From positions 868,001-932,000 of the forward strand of contig NZ_FXWI01000001.1 of assembly GCF_900177765.1 (NCBI RefSeq): 64,000 nucleotides of DNA. The letters run 5' to 3'. Position 1 is the stretch's first letter. Each line of letters begins with the position of its first letter. The stretch comes from Agreia sp. VKM Ac-1783 (lineage in GTDB: Bacteria; Actinomycetota; Actinomycetes; Actinomycetales; Microbacteriaceae). A program made the position numbers and the translations under genes. The notes under the pieces were generated by a model. It was given only the letters and a program-made list of their open reading frames with translations, ran no database searches and was not told the origin of the DNA. Positions 39,304-48,096 of the stretch are shown here, piece after piece.

Positions 39304-42300
39304 TCAGCGCAGCGATGAGATCGTGCCGACGAAGGATCTCAGGTTTCGCACGCGGTGCTCGTATCGCGCGGCAACGGCGACGAGAATCACCCCGCCGATG
39401 CCCAACCAGATCCACCACGGAACGACCGAATAGAGTCCCTGGATCCACGGCCAGGATTGGGCGACAGCGTGGACGAGAAGCACGACCCCGCTGACGATCA
39501 ACGGGGCCTGCCAGCGAACGACGATGGACGCCACGACGAGCGCGACCGAAAGGACGCCGAGTGCGATGACGCGCCAGAGTTCGGTGCCGCCGAAGTCGGC
39601 CAGGAGTGACGGAACAAGAAGCACCGCGATGCCCAAGCCGAGATTCGGCCAGGTGCGGGCGGCTGCGTCGCGACGCAACGTGATGAGGCCCGAGACGATC
39701 AGCGCGAGGGCGACGGGCGTCGTCGACAGTTCGAATGGATGCGCCGCGCCTGTCACGAGGCCGGTCGCGCCGACGACGACCAGAGCGCACAGCGCCGCGA
39801 GCTGTGAGACGCGGTCGAGCGGCACCCGGCGGCGCACGGCGGCTGCGACGGCGACGCCGACGAACGTCGTGTTCGCGGCAGTCAGGCGAATCGACGAGGT
39901 CGTCTCGGGAAGCGCGATGAGACATACGACGACGCTGACGGCGACGAGAGTGACCGCGGTGGGAACGCCGAATTGGGCGACTCGGAACGGCAGGGCGCGA
40001 CGTCTCGTCCACACGACGGAGGTCAGGACCAGAGCGATCACAGCGGGCAGCACCCAGAGCTCGGGAAAGAGCAGTCCGGTGTCGGAGACGAGGGCGTCGC
40101 GCACGGCTCGCGTGAGGCCCACTGCGGCGAGCACGGCGATGCCCGAATACAGTGCACTGTCGCGCACGAGGACGCCACGTACGACGCGGGGGACGAGGAG
40201 CGCAGTAGTCGTCAGTGCTGCTGCCGTCAAGAGAATGACGACTGCGCGAACGGGGCGTTCGTCGCCGATCGACACCAGTGCAGAGGGTACGAGTGCGATC
40301 ACGAGAGAGGCCGCGAACAGGGTCGACCGGACGGCCGCCACAGTAGCCGTCTGCGGGCTGAACAGGGCGATGGCGGCCGTGAGACCGAGAAGCAAGCCGG
40401 CCAATGGCAGCGTGTACGGTTCGACGTCGGCGACGCCTCGGAAGCCGAGGAACTGCCAGAGCGCCGCGGCGGCGAGGACGCACGAGAGCGTGCCGCCGAA
40501 GCGCCGCGGCGACCGGTTCGTGAACGGGTTGCCGTCGGCGAACCCGACGATGAGTGGCGTGACCGCGAGCAGAAGGAGGACCAGCCAGGTGCTCTCGCCG
40601 GCCGGCGCTATACAGCTGACCACGCTCACGAAGACGACGAGGGCGATCGCGCTCTCCCACGCGATACGCGCCGCTCCGCGCGGGCCGGACGAGGCTCGGG
40701 TGAACAGAATCGCCCCGAGGGCGGCCGCCAGGATCGCGGCGACCGGGGCCGCGAGATCGACGATGAGTGCCGCTGACGAGGCTGTCGCCGCTGACGCGGC
40801 TGTAGCCGCGTCAGCGATGGCGGCGAGGGTTGCTGCCAGCGCGAGCGGCGCCAGGCCCGCGAGCACCATGCGTTCGGCGGTGTGCGCTACGGAGCCGCGA
40901 ACCTGCCACACGATTGCCGCGACCGCGAGACCGAGCGGGATGGCGATGCGCGCGACGTGGTCGACGGTGGAGACGCTGCCCGTCGCGAACAGGACAAGCG
41001 AACTGAGGAACGCCGTGAGCAAGGCGACGATGGCTGCCGCTCGCAGATCCCAGGTGCCTCGCGGCGCGAGGCCCGCGTGAGTGCGTAGAACCAGCGGCAC
41101 CACACACAGAAGGAGCACGGCCGCGGCGCCGGGAAGAGCGACGAGATCTGTAGCACTGGGAAACGACGAGATCATGAGCGAGGGCGACGGGCGCCAGCCG
41201 GAGATCCACGGCATCAGGAGTGTCGTCTCGACGAACCCGAAACCGACGGCGAGGCCCGTGAGCAGTGGTCGAACGACCGACGCGGCCCGAGTCTCTGGCG
41301 CGACGGCGAAGCGTGATGCGACGATGAGGGCGGCGACCGTGAGGGCGCCCGGGAGCCACAGCGGCGAGCTCGCGTGCGAGAGGACGACGACGGCGAACCC
41401 GGCCACGCCGAGCAGGACCACGGAGGGGATGCGCACGGCCGGCGCTCGTCGCCCCCGTGTGACAAAAAGGCCAGCGAGTCCGGTCACGGCGACGACCGCG
41501 AAGGCGACGAGCGCCAGCAAGATGGTGCCCGCGTGGCTGGCGGCGGCGAGCAATGCCAGCGCTGCAAGGCCGCCCACGATCGCACCGACGGCCCTCGGTG
41601 GACGCGCGACACGTATGGCTATGGCTCCGAGGACGGCAGCGGCGCCCGGGGCAAGCACGGCGGCCCATGCCCCCAACTCTGAGAGGAACCCGGCAGCGTC
41701 GCCCGGATTCGCCTGCCAGAGAAGGTAACGCGGCACGACCGAGCCGAGTACGTGAAGAGCGGCGAGGCCGAGGCCCGGCAGTAGGCCGAGGGCGGCGACG
41801 ACGAGGGCCGGGATCTGAGCGTCTCGGCAGGTACGACTCGTGAGCTGTTCCGTCGAGGCGCGCGCCCCGACCACGAAGGCGACGGCGATGATTCCTGCGG
41901 CCGTGCCGGGCGCCCACAGGTTCCACTCGGTGGAAGCGTGCCTGACTATCGCCACTGTCGGGGCAAGCGACGCGGACACGCCCAGCAGCACCGCTGCCGC
42001 CCTGATCCAGATGAGTGCGTGGGGCTCTGTGCGGAGCCGGAGGATCACCGCACCCCAGACGACCGCCGAGACCGAGTAAGAGAGGGCAGATGAGCCAGGG
42101 ACCTCGGGCAGGAGGAAGGCGGCGGGGACGAGCGCTGCGGTCAGACAAACGAGCGCGATCCAGCGAACGAGGCTGGCTTCGGCCGATCGCTGTCTGACCT
42201 GGGGCAGAACGAGGGTCGAGGCGCCCGCGGAAGCCAGGCCGGCCCACCAGGCCAGGCCGGAGTCGAGAGTGCCGAGCGCGCCGATCACGACGAGCGCGAC

Positions 42301-43173
42301 CCCTGTCGGGGCGAGAAGTACGCTGCCGAGTCGTGCGAAGCGAAGCCGCGAGATGCGATGAAGCCCCTCGAGGAGAGCGGACAGAAGGAGGAAGCCGACT
42401 CCGGAGTAGAGGGCGGGTGCTATCGAGGCGGAACCGAACAATTCGGCGCCTCGAACGAATTCGAGTACGCCGATCAGGATGACCGCACCCGTCACACCGA
42501 CGCCTTCCGCTGTGGCGGGCAGATGACGGCGCTTCAGCAACCAGGCGATTCCAAAGACGACCACTCCGGCGAGAGCAGTGACGGCGACGCGTACCTCCAC
42601 CGTGGCGAAGAGGTACGCGACCGTCACGAAGAACAGCGCGAAGACGGAGAGGAGCACGATGCCCGTCACCAGAAGAAAGACCTGCACGCCGGAGCGTCGA
42701 GGGCGCGAATCGACCGGTTCGAGCGTGGGCTGAACGGGGGAAGCCGCAGCGGCTGGGGCAGACGGAACGGCGCTCGGAGCAGCCGGCACGGCGCTCGGGG
42801 CAGACGGCACGGCTGGGAATGTCGGGAACGGGGGAGCGGCGACCGTTGCGGCGGACGCGCCCGCGGCATCCGGAACGTCTGCGGGCGCCGGTTGCGTCTC
42901 TGTCTCAATCGCCTGAGCGGCGAGTTGCTCGTTCCACATGCGCTGGATCAGCTCGCGTCGGCGGCGTTCGGCATCGACGAGTGTGTGCGACGAGGCGATG
43001 AGTTCTGCGGCCAGCGGCACGGCCAACTCGAGGCCGCACACATGGCAGTGACTACTGCGGAGAACAGCGAAGCAGCGCGGGCAGAGAGCGGTGTCGGCGA
43101 AGGCCTCAGGTGTCGCAGGCCATGCTGCCCCCGAAGGAGGAACGATGGCGGGCGCGGGGTCTGTCATAGTCAC
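39304..43173 (-). CDS. SCO7613-like large multipass membrane protein with zinc ribbon
   Basis: A 1289-residue protein matching the large SCO7613 C-terminal domain-type actinobacterial membrane proteins. The N-terminus carries a zinc ribbon-like CPRCF (residues about 31-35) and CHVCG (about 42-46), then an Ala/Pro-rich linker to about 160, then roughly thirty or more hydrophobic helices with no recognised catalytic site. It ends GIGGVILVAVAARYEHRVRNL. The GTG at 43173 is used; an ATG two codons later is also possible. Function is unknown; it is convergent with the response regulator gene, 21 bases away. Confidence 0.82.
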   Translation of the reverse strand: MTMTDPAPAIVPPSGAAWPATPEAFADTALCPRCFAVLRSSHCHVCGLELAVPLAAELIASSHTLVDAERRRRELIQRMWNEQLAAQAIETETQPAPADVPDAAGASAATVAAPPFPTFPAVPSAPSAVPAAPSAVPSAPAAAASPVQPTLEPVDSRPRRSGVQVFLLVTGIVLLSVFALFFVTVAYLFATVEVRVAVTALAGVVVFGIAWLLKRRHLPATAEGVGVTGAVILIGVLEFVRGAELFGSASIAPALYSGVGFLLLSALLEGLHRISRLRFARLGSVLLAPTGVALVVIGALGTLDSGLAWWAGLASAGASTLVLPQVRQRSAEASLVRWIALVCLTAALVPAAFLLPEVPGSSALSYSVSAVVWGAVILRLRTEPHALIWIRAAAVLLGVSASLAPTVAIVRHASTEWNLWAPGTAAGIIAVAFVVGARASTEQLTSRTCRDAQIPALVVAALGLLPGLGLAALHVLGSVVPRYLLWQANPGDAAGFLSELGAWAAVLAPGAAAVLGAIAIRVARPPRAVGAIVGGLAALALLAAASHAGTILLALVAFAVVAVTGLAGLFVTRGRRAPAVRIPSVVLLGVAGFAVVVLSHASSPLWLPGALTVAALIVASRFAVAPETRAASVVRPLLTGLAVGFGFVETTLLMPWISGWRPSPSLMISSFPSATDLVALPGAAAVLLLCVVPLVLRTHAGLAPRGTWDLRAAAIVALLTAFLSSLVLFATGSVSTVDHVARIAIPLGLAVAAIVWQVRGSVAHTAERMVLAGLAPLALAATLAAIADAATAASAATASSAALIVDLAAPVAAILAAALGAILFTRASSGPRGAARIAWESAIALVVFVSVVSCIAPAGESTWLVLLLLAVTPLIVGFADGNPFTNRSPRRFGGTLSCVLAAAALWQFLGFRGVADVEPYTLPLAGLLLGLTAAIALFSPQTATVAAVRSTLFAASLVIALVPSALVSIGDERPVRAVVILLTAAALTTTALLVPRVVRGVLVRDSALYSGIAVLAAVGLTRAVRDALVSDTGLLFPELWVLPAVIALVLTSVVWTRRRALPFRVAQFGVPTAVTLVAVSVVVCLIALPETTSSIRLTAANTTFVGVAVAAAVRRRVPLDRVSQLAALCALVVVGATGLVTGAAHPFELSTTPVALALIVSGLITLRRDAAARTWPNLGLGIAVLLVPSLLADFGGTELWRVIALGVLSVALVVASIVVRWQAPLIVSGVVLLVHAVAQSWPWIQGLYSVVPWWIWLGIGGVILVAVAARYEHRVRNLRSFVGTISSLR

Positions 43174-43230
43174 AGCGTGTCAGACGCGGCAGGCACCCGG
43201 CGGCAGAAGCGTTCGATCTGTGGATGAGAA

Positions 43231-43260
43231 AAGGCCCCCGGAGAGACTCACGGGGGCCTT
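43231..43260 (-). terminator. Terminator of tRNA-Gly
   Basis: A 10-base-pair stem AAGGCCCCCG with CGGGGGCCTT closes a ten-base loop and, on the minus strand, is followed by TTCTC, giving a run of four T. It lies 12 bases after tRNA-Gly. Confidence 0.8.
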
Positions 43261-43272
43261 GATTCACAAGCG

Positions 43273-43343
43273 AGGGGCTGACGAGAATCGAACTCGCATC
43301 ATCTGTTTGGAAGACAGAGGCTTTACCACTAAGCTACAGCCCC
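43273..43343 (-). tRNA. tRNA-Gly (anticodon TCC)
   Basis: On the minus strand GGGGCTG pairs with CAGCCCC, D-arm TAGCTTAGTGGTAAAGC, anticodon loop CTTCCAA giving TCC, T-arm GCGAGTTCGATTCTCGT, discriminator T. Length is 71 bases; CCA is not encoded. Confidence 0.96.
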
Positions 43344-43547
43344 GAAATGGGAGGTGTGCGCCGCAAGCGGCACTGGAACATCGTAGTACACAGTTTCCCC
43401 CACCGCGTAACCGACGGCGGAAATATGCTCAGCGGCCCTCCAGACTGTGCAGTAGACTTGCCGAGGCCAATTCGCCCGGCACTACCCTCGTGCCATGCGC
43501 CCTGTGCGTTACCCGGTGACTGGCCTCACGGGACTTGTGACGAGAAC

Positions 43548-43625
43548 CGGGGCGTAGCTCAGCTTGGCTAGAGCGCCCGTTTTGGGGGCGGGAGGTCGCA
43601 GGTTCGAATCCTGTCGCCCCGACCA
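43548..43625 (+). tRNA. tRNA-Pro (anticodon TGG)
   Basis: CGGGGCG pairs with CGCCCCG, D-arm TAGCTCAGCTTGGCTAGAGC, anticodon loop TTTGGGG giving TGG, T-arm GCAGGTTCGAATCCTGT, discriminator A, and an encoded CCA at 43623-43625. It lies 76 bases upstream of tig. Confidence 0.96.
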
Positions 43626-43701
43626 CAGCGAGTTCCCCCAGGTACCACTTTGATCCAGCCAAACGGTGCAGCACAGTACTAACCCTCAGGAGAAGCCAAA
43701 C

Positions 43702-45048
43702 GTGAAGACCACGGTCGAACAGCTCAGCCCGACACGCGTGAAGATCGCCATCTCGGTCACCCCCGACGAGCTGAAGCCCAGCATTGATCACGCATACGGC
43801 CACATCGCCGAGTCGATCAACATCCCCGGCTTCCGCAAGGGCAAGGTTCCGCCGCCCCTCATCGACCAGCGCGTCGGCAAAGAGGCCGTGCTCGAGCACG
43901 CCGTCAACGACGGACTCGACGGGTTCTACCGCCAGGCCATCACCGAGAACGAGCTCCGCCCCCTCGGCAAGCCGAGCGCAGACATCGTCGAGTGGCCCAG
44001 CAACAAGGACTTCTCCGGAGACCTCGAGCTCGCCATCGAGGTCGATGTGCGTCCCGAGATCACCCTCCCCGACTACAACGACCTCGAGGTCACCGTCGAC
44101 GCGGTCGAGGTGTCCGACGAGGACATCGCCACCGAGCTCGAGAACCTGCGTAGCCGCTTCGGCACCCTGGTGACGGTCGACCGTCCGGCCAAGACGGGCG
44201 ACTTCGCCCAGCTCGACCTGGTCGCCACCATCGACGGCGCCGAGGTCGACAAGGCCACGGGCATCTCCTACGAGGTCGGATCGGGCGAACTGCTCGAGGG
44301 CATCGACGAGGCGCTCGACTCGCTCTCTGCCGGTGAATCCACCACCTTCGAGGCACCGCTGCTCGGCGGAGACCACGCCGGTTCCGACGCACTCGTCTCG
44401 GTGTCGCTGCTCGCCGTCAAGGAGCGCGAGCTTCCCGAGGCCGACGACGACTTCGCTCAGATCGCCAGCGAGTTCGACACGCTCGACGAGCTGAAGGCCG
44501 ACCTCAAGAACACCGTCGCCAAGCAGAAGGCGTTCGGCCAGGCATCCGCCGCTCGCACCAAGCTGGTCGAGACGCTCCTCGAGAAGGTCGACGTGGCCGT
44601 GCCGCCCGCCCTGATCGAAGACGAGGTGCACCGTCACCTCGAGGGCGAGAACCGCCTCGAAGACGACGAGCACCGCGCCGAGGTCACCACCTCGAGCGAG
44701 AACACCTTCCGCACCCAGATCCTTCTCGACGCCGTCGCCGAGAAGGAGCAGGTCAAGGTCGGCCAGGACGAGCTGACGCAGTACCTCGTGCAGAGTGCAG
44801 CCCAGTACGGCATGGAGCCGAACGAGTTCGTTCAGGCGCTCGACCAGAGCGGCCAGATCCCCGCCATGGTCGGCGAGGTCGCCCGCAACAAGGCTCTCGC
44901 GATCCTGCTCGGCAAGGCCAAGGTTGTCGACACCGACGGCAAGACGGTCGACCTCAAGGAGTTCGCCGCTGTCGTCTCGGAGCCCGAGGACGCCATCGAC
45001 GAGCACGAGGGTCACGACCACGACGACCACGAGGGTCACTCGCACTAG
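43702..45048 (+). CDS. tig: Trigger factor (ribosome-associated chaperone and prolyl isomerase)
   Basis: A 448-residue trigger factor, which binds at the ribosomal exit tunnel and folds nascent chains. The N-terminal ribosome-binding domain has the signature [13 protein letters not shown] (residues about 45-57); an FKBP-type PPIase domain (around 155-240) and the C-terminal chaperone arms follow. The tail is His/Asp-rich ([14 protein letters not shown]), an unusual metal-binding-like end. The GTG start is chosen because AGGAGAAG lies suitably before it and the mature N-terminus [18 protein letters not shown] is conserved. It heads the conserved order tig, clpP1, clpP2, clpX, here with two inserted genes. 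Confidence 0.97.
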   Translation: MKTTVEQLSPTRVKIAISVTPDELKPSIDHAYGHIAESINIPGFRKGKVPPPLIDQRVGKEAVLEHAVNDGLDGFYRQAITENELRPLGKPSADIVEWPSNKDFSGDLELAIEVDVRPEITLPDYNDLEVTVDAVEVSDEDIATELENLRSRFGTLVTVDRPAKTGDFAQLDLVATIDGAEVDKATGISYEVGSGELLEGIDEALDSLSAGESTTFEAPLLGGDHAGSDALVSVSLLAVKERELPEADDDFAQIASEFDTLDELKADLKNTVAKQKAFGQASAARTKLVETLLEKVDVAVPPALIEDEVHRHLEGENRLEDDEHRAEVTTSSENTFRTQILLDAVAEKEQVKVGQDELTQYLVQSAAQYGMEPNEFVQALDQSGQIPAMVGEVARNKALAILLGKAKVVDTDGKTVDLKEFAAVVSEPEDAIDEHEGHDHDDHEGHSH

Positions 45049-45060
45049 TCGCTTCGTTCG

Positions 45061-45094
45061 AGGGGCCCGGCATGCACACGCACGCCGGGCCCTT
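45061..45094 (+). terminator. Terminator of tig
   Basis: An 11-base-pair stem around GGGCCCGGC (45063-45071) and GCCGGGCCC (45084-45092), with a G-T extension and followed by TTCGTCGTT, lies 12 bases after the tig stop. Confidence 0.7.
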
Positions 45095-45117
45095 CGTCGT
45101 TAAGCGACACTGAGGGT

Positions 45118-45873
45118 ATGTTGATCGCCGCCGTGCCCGAGGGCCCGATCGAGGTGCCATCGATCGTGACGAAGCACGCGGGCGGCGATACACCTGTTGC
45201 CGTGTGGCGCAACACCCGAGGCGGGCTGACGTTTCGGCTGGGCGACGGCGACCGGGCGCGCTTCATCAAGTGGATGCCTGGCGGCGCTCCCGTCTTGGCC
45301 CCCGAGGTCGTGCGCCTGGCCTGGGCGGCTCCCTTCATCGAGGTTCCTCGCGTGCTCGCGTCGGGTTCAGGCAACGATGGCTCGTGGATGCTGACGGCCG
45401 GCATCCCGGGCCACAGTGCGGTCGATGCGCGGTTCGCGTCAGACCCTGAGGCCGCACGCGTTGCGGCTCGCGCCATCGGCGCCGGACTCCGCCGCATGCA
45501 CGACGCCTTGCCCGTGGACCGATGCCCCTACACCTGGTCGGTGCCGCAGCGCATCGCGCGAGCCCGGGCGGAGGGCCTGATGGTGGCCGAGTCGATCGAG
45601 AACTCGCCATCCATAGACCGGCTCGTCGTCTGCCACGGTGACGCGTGCGCGCCGAACACCCTCCTCGCCGACGACGGAGCGTTCGTCGGCCACGTCGACC
45701 TGGGGTCGTTGGGTGTCGCCGATCGTTGGGCCGACCTCGCTGTCGCGACGTGGAGCCTGCAGTGGAATTACGCCGGGGGAGAGCTTCTCGAGTCGGAACT
45801 GCTCGACGCATACGGAGTCGCCCGCGACGACGAGCGCATCGAGTACTACCGTGCCCTCTGGGCCGCCACCTGA
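45118..45873 (+). CDS. Aminoglycoside phosphotransferase-like kinase (APH family)
   Basis: A 251-residue APH-type phosphotransferase. Visible kinase features are FIKWMPGGAPVLAPEV for the nucleotide-binding N-lobe Lys (Lys48 region), VVCHGDACAPNTLLADDG with the catalytic Asp and Asn, and HVDLGSLGVADRWADLAVAT with the metal-binding Asp. This core corresponds to the H-G-D-x-x-x-x-N and D-x-G motifs of APH(3'). The substrate might be an aminoglycoside, another antibiotic or a metabolite; resistance cannot be inferred from sequence alone. It lies between tig and the DUF445 gene, with its own start at 45118. Confidence 0.85.
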   Translation: MLIAAVPEGPIEVPSIVTKHAGGDTPVAVWRNTRGGLTFRLGDGDRARFIKWMPGGAPVLAPEVVRLAWAAPFIEVPRVLASGSGNDGSWMLTAGIPGHSAVDARFASDPEAARVAARAIGAGLRRMHDALPVDRCPYTWSVPQRIARARAEGLMVAESIENSPSIDRLVVCHGDACAPNTLLADDGAFVGHVDLGSLGVADRWADLAVATWSLQWNYAGGELLESELLDAYGVARDDERIEYYRALWAAT

Positions 45874-45996
45874 GAGTGGTCGTTCTCGTTCGACAGGACG
45901 ATCTTGCGAAACGCCGCTTCTGCTCGGACGACACGCCCAAGACACACGTCGTTGTCCTGTAATACCGCGCGGGACGCGGGAGCGTGACGGCGCAGG

Positions 45997-47289
45997 TCAG
46001 CCGCCGAAGATCGCGTGGGCGACGGTGAAGATCGCGAGCCCGGCGAGCGAGCCGACGACGGTGCCGTTGATGCGGATGAACTGCAGATCGCGCCCCACCT
46101 CGACCTCGATCTTTCGTCCTGTGTCCTCGGCGTTCCAGCCGCGCACGGTGTCTGAGATGATCGCCGCGAGGTCGTGGCGATAGGTCTCGACGAGGTAGCC
46201 GGCGGCATCCTCGACCCAGCGGTCGACCTTCGCGCCCAGCACGGCGTCTTCGAGAAGAGCGTGGCCGAACTGCGTGACCGCCTGGGTGAGGCGTGTGCGC
46301 AGCTCGCTGTCGGCGTTCTCGAGCGACGACAGCAGCGCAGTCCGGGCAGCGTTCCATGCCTGGCCCGCGAGATCGCGCACCTGCGGGCTGTCGAACACCT
46401 GACCCTTGAGCTCTTCGACCTTGGCCTGTGTCGCGCCGTCGTGCTGCAGGTCGTCGCTGAGCTTGCGGAGGTACTCGTCGATCGCGACGCGCAACTGGTG
46501 GTTCGGGTCTTTTCGCACCGCCGAGATGAACTTCAGGGCCTCTCGGTGCGCGCGGTCGTCGACGACGCGATCGACAAACGACGGCATCCAGCTGGGCAGG
46601 CGCTCGCTCACGGCCTGACCGAACGCATCCGGGTTTCGCTCGAGCCATTCATGCAGACGTTCGACCAGCAGATCGACGACCTGTCCCTGGTGCCCACCCT
46701 CGACGAAGGTCGAGGTCATACGCCCGAGCGGAGGCCCCCAGGCCGGATCGATGAGCTGTCGACGCCCGATCTCCTCGATGACCTCGCGCATCGTGTCGTC
46801 GTCGGCGAGAGAGAGGAATCCACGCGCCGCGTTGGCAGCCTCCGTGGTGAGCCTCTCGGCGTGGGCCGGATCGATGAGCCATGTTCCCACCGCGCGCGAG
46901 ACGCCCAGCGAACGGAGCTTGGTCGTGATGACCTCACGCGAGAGGAAGTTCGTCTCGACGAACTCGCCGAGGGCCACGCCGATGCGGTCCTTCTCTGTCG
47001 GGATGATGGCCGTGTGCGGGATGCGCAGGCCGAGCGGGTGCCGGAACAGCGCGGTCACCGCGAACCAGTCGGCGAGGGCGCCGACCATTCCGCCCTCCGC
47101 CGCGGCGCGCACGTATTGCAGCCACTCGTACTTCTCCTGCAAGGCGAACGCCACGACGAAGATCACCGCCATGATCACCAGCAGACCGGTGGCCAGACGC
47201 TTCATGCCACGCAGCGCCGCCAGCTTCTCGAGGTCGCGCGGTGAGAGCAGGGTTGTGGATGCGACGGGCGCGTCGAGCGAGGTGGCCAT
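45997..47289 (-). CDS. DUF445 family membrane protein
   Basis: A 430-residue DUF445 protein. The N-terminus has a hydrophobic helix (residues about 32-52, ATGLLVIMAVIFVVAFAL) and then the family stretch AAAEGGMVGALADWFAVTAL followed by FRHPLGLRIPHTAIIPTEKDR; a second membrane helix (about 403-425) closes the protein at LAGLAIFTVAHAIFGG. The function is unknown. The ATG at 47289 has TACGAT six bases upstream on the minus strand. The frame runs upstream through the tandem repeat region, but there the sequence is repetitive and not family-like. Confidence 0.9.
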   Translation of the reverse strand: MATSLDAPVASTTLLSPRDLEKLAALRGMKRLATGLLVIMAVIFVVAFALQEKYEWLQYVRAAAEGGMVGALADWFAVTALFRHPLGLRIPHTAIIPTEKDRIGVALGEFVETNFLSREVITTKLRSLGVSRAVGTWLIDPAHAERLTTEAANAARGFLSLADDDTMREVIEEIGRRQLIDPAWGPPLGRMTSTFVEGGHQGQVVDLLVERLHEWLERNPDAFGQAVSERLPSWMPSFVDRVVDDRAHREALKFISAVRKDPNHQLRVAIDEYLRKLSDDLQHDGATQAKVEELKGQVFDSPQVRDLAGQAWNAARTALLSSLENADSELRTRLTQAVTQFGHALLEDAVLGAKVDRWVEDAAGYLVETYRHDLAAIISDTVRGWNAEDTGRKIEVEVGRDLQFIRINGTVVGSLAGLAIFTVAHAIFGG

Positions 47290-47301
47290 GGGTTCATCGT
47301 A
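47290..47301 (-). promoter_or_regulatory. Putative leaderless promoter -10 box for the DUF445 gene
   Basis: TACGAT (47301-47296, minus strand) is followed by GAACCC and the ATG at 47289. Confidence 0.4.
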
Positions 47302-47318
47302 AGGCGGCAAGCTGCGCC

Positions 47319-47390
47319 GATCTTTGCCTACGGCGGCAACGCCATCTTTGCCTACGGCGGCAATGCCATCTTTGCCTACGGCGAACAACG
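47319..47390 (+). repeat. Tandem 24-base repeat, three copies, ClgR-box-like
   Basis: Three head-to-tail copies start at 47319, 47343 and 47367, with a unit close to CATCTTTGCCTACGGCGGCA and ACGC. The first two are nearly identical; the third ends GCGAACAACG. Each holds TTTGCCTACGGC. Copy three, read on the other strand, is GTTCGCCGTAGGCAAAG, close to the ClgR-binding pattern GTTCGC-N5-GCG reported for Streptomyces clp genes. The array lies about 60 to 130 bases upstream of clpP1. Confidence 0.75.
47371..47386. promoter_or_regulatory. Candidate ClgR binding site upstream of clpP1
   Basis: TTTGCCTACGGCGAAC (reverse GTTCGCCGTAGGCAAA) matches GTTCGC-N5-GC with one or two deviations from the published ClgR consensus. 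Degenerate copies lie at 47347-47362 and 47323-47338, spaced 24 bases apart. Actinobacterial clpP1P2 operons are known ClgR targets, which makes this assignment plausible. Confidence 0.55.
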
Positions 47391-47451
47391 GCACCTGCCG
47401 AGGCAGCCTCCAGTAGATTCGAGATCACGCAAGTAATAGAGGAGCAATCAC

Positions 47452-48063
47452 ATGGCCGAACCGGCTCTGGTATCCAGTGTTTTTGACCGACTACTCAAGG
47501 ACCGCATCATCTGGTTGGGCAGTGCCGTCCGCGACGACAATGCGAACGAGATCTGCGCGAAGATCCTTCTGCTCGCAGCAGAAGACCCCGATCGCGACAT
47601 CTACCTCTACATCAACTCTCCCGGTGGATCGATCACCGCGGGAATGGCCATCTACGACACGATGAAGTTCGTCTCGAACGACATCGTCACCGTCGGAATC
47701 GGCATGGCCGCCTCGATGGGACAGTTCCTGCTCTCGTCGGGAACCAAGGGCAAGCGCTACATCACGCCCAACGCCCGCGTGCTGCTCCACCAGCCCTCCG
47801 GCGGCTTCGGCGGCACGAGCGCCGACATCCAGACCCAGGCCAAGTTGATCCTCGACATGAAGCGCCGCATGGCGGAGCTCACCAGCGAGCAGACCGGCAA
47901 GACCGTCGAGCAGGTCATCAAAGACGGTGACCGCGACAACTGGTTCACCGCGCAGGAGGCCCTCGAGTATGGCTTCGTCGACCACGTCCGCGAGTTCGCG
48001 TCCGACGTCGCCGGCGGCGGCGGCACCGAAGAAGCCGACGCCGTGCCCAGCGAGTCCAACTAA
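47452..48063 (+). CDS. clpP1: ATP-dependent Clp protease proteolytic subunit ClpP1
   Basis: A 203-residue ClpP serine protease subunit that, with ClpP2, forms the two-ring chamber of the Clp protease. The catalytic triad is visible as Ser88 (GMAASMGQF), His113 (LLHQPSGG) and Asp162 (DGDRDNWF). [20 protein letters not shown] is the family signature. GAGGAGCAATC precedes the ATG. The start at 47452 directly follows the tandem ClgR-like repeats, which probably control the operon with clpP2. Its C-terminus ([19 protein letters not shown]) is a flexible extension. Confidence 0.97.
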   Translation: MAEPALVSSVFDRLLKDRIIWLGSAVRDDNANEICAKILLLAAEDPDRDIYLYINSPGGSITAGMAIYDTMKFVSNDIVTVGIGMAASMGQFLLSSGTKGKRYITPNARVLLHQPSGGFGGTSADIQTQAKLILDMKRRMAELTSEQTGKTVEQVIKDGDRDNWFTAQEALEYGFVDHVREFASDVAGGGGTEEADAVPSESN

Positions 48064-48096
48064 GTTCCGCCGAGACCAGACGAACAGAGAAGAAGA

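Larger units (their letters stand above)
43174..43701. other. Intergenic region carrying two tRNA genes
   Basis: Between the SCO7613-like gene and tig there is no protein gene. It holds a terminator (43231-43260), tRNA-Gly on the minus strand and tRNA-Pro on the plus strand, plus about 200 bases (43344-43547) in which I see nothing definite; the tRNAs are divergently transcribed from there. Confidence 0.8.

Noticed and set aside
47302-47394. Upstream extension of the DUF445 protein through the tandem repeats
   Set aside because: The translation is a simple repeat (GKDG-like units) created by the 24-base repeats; family similarity starts at the ATG at 47289.
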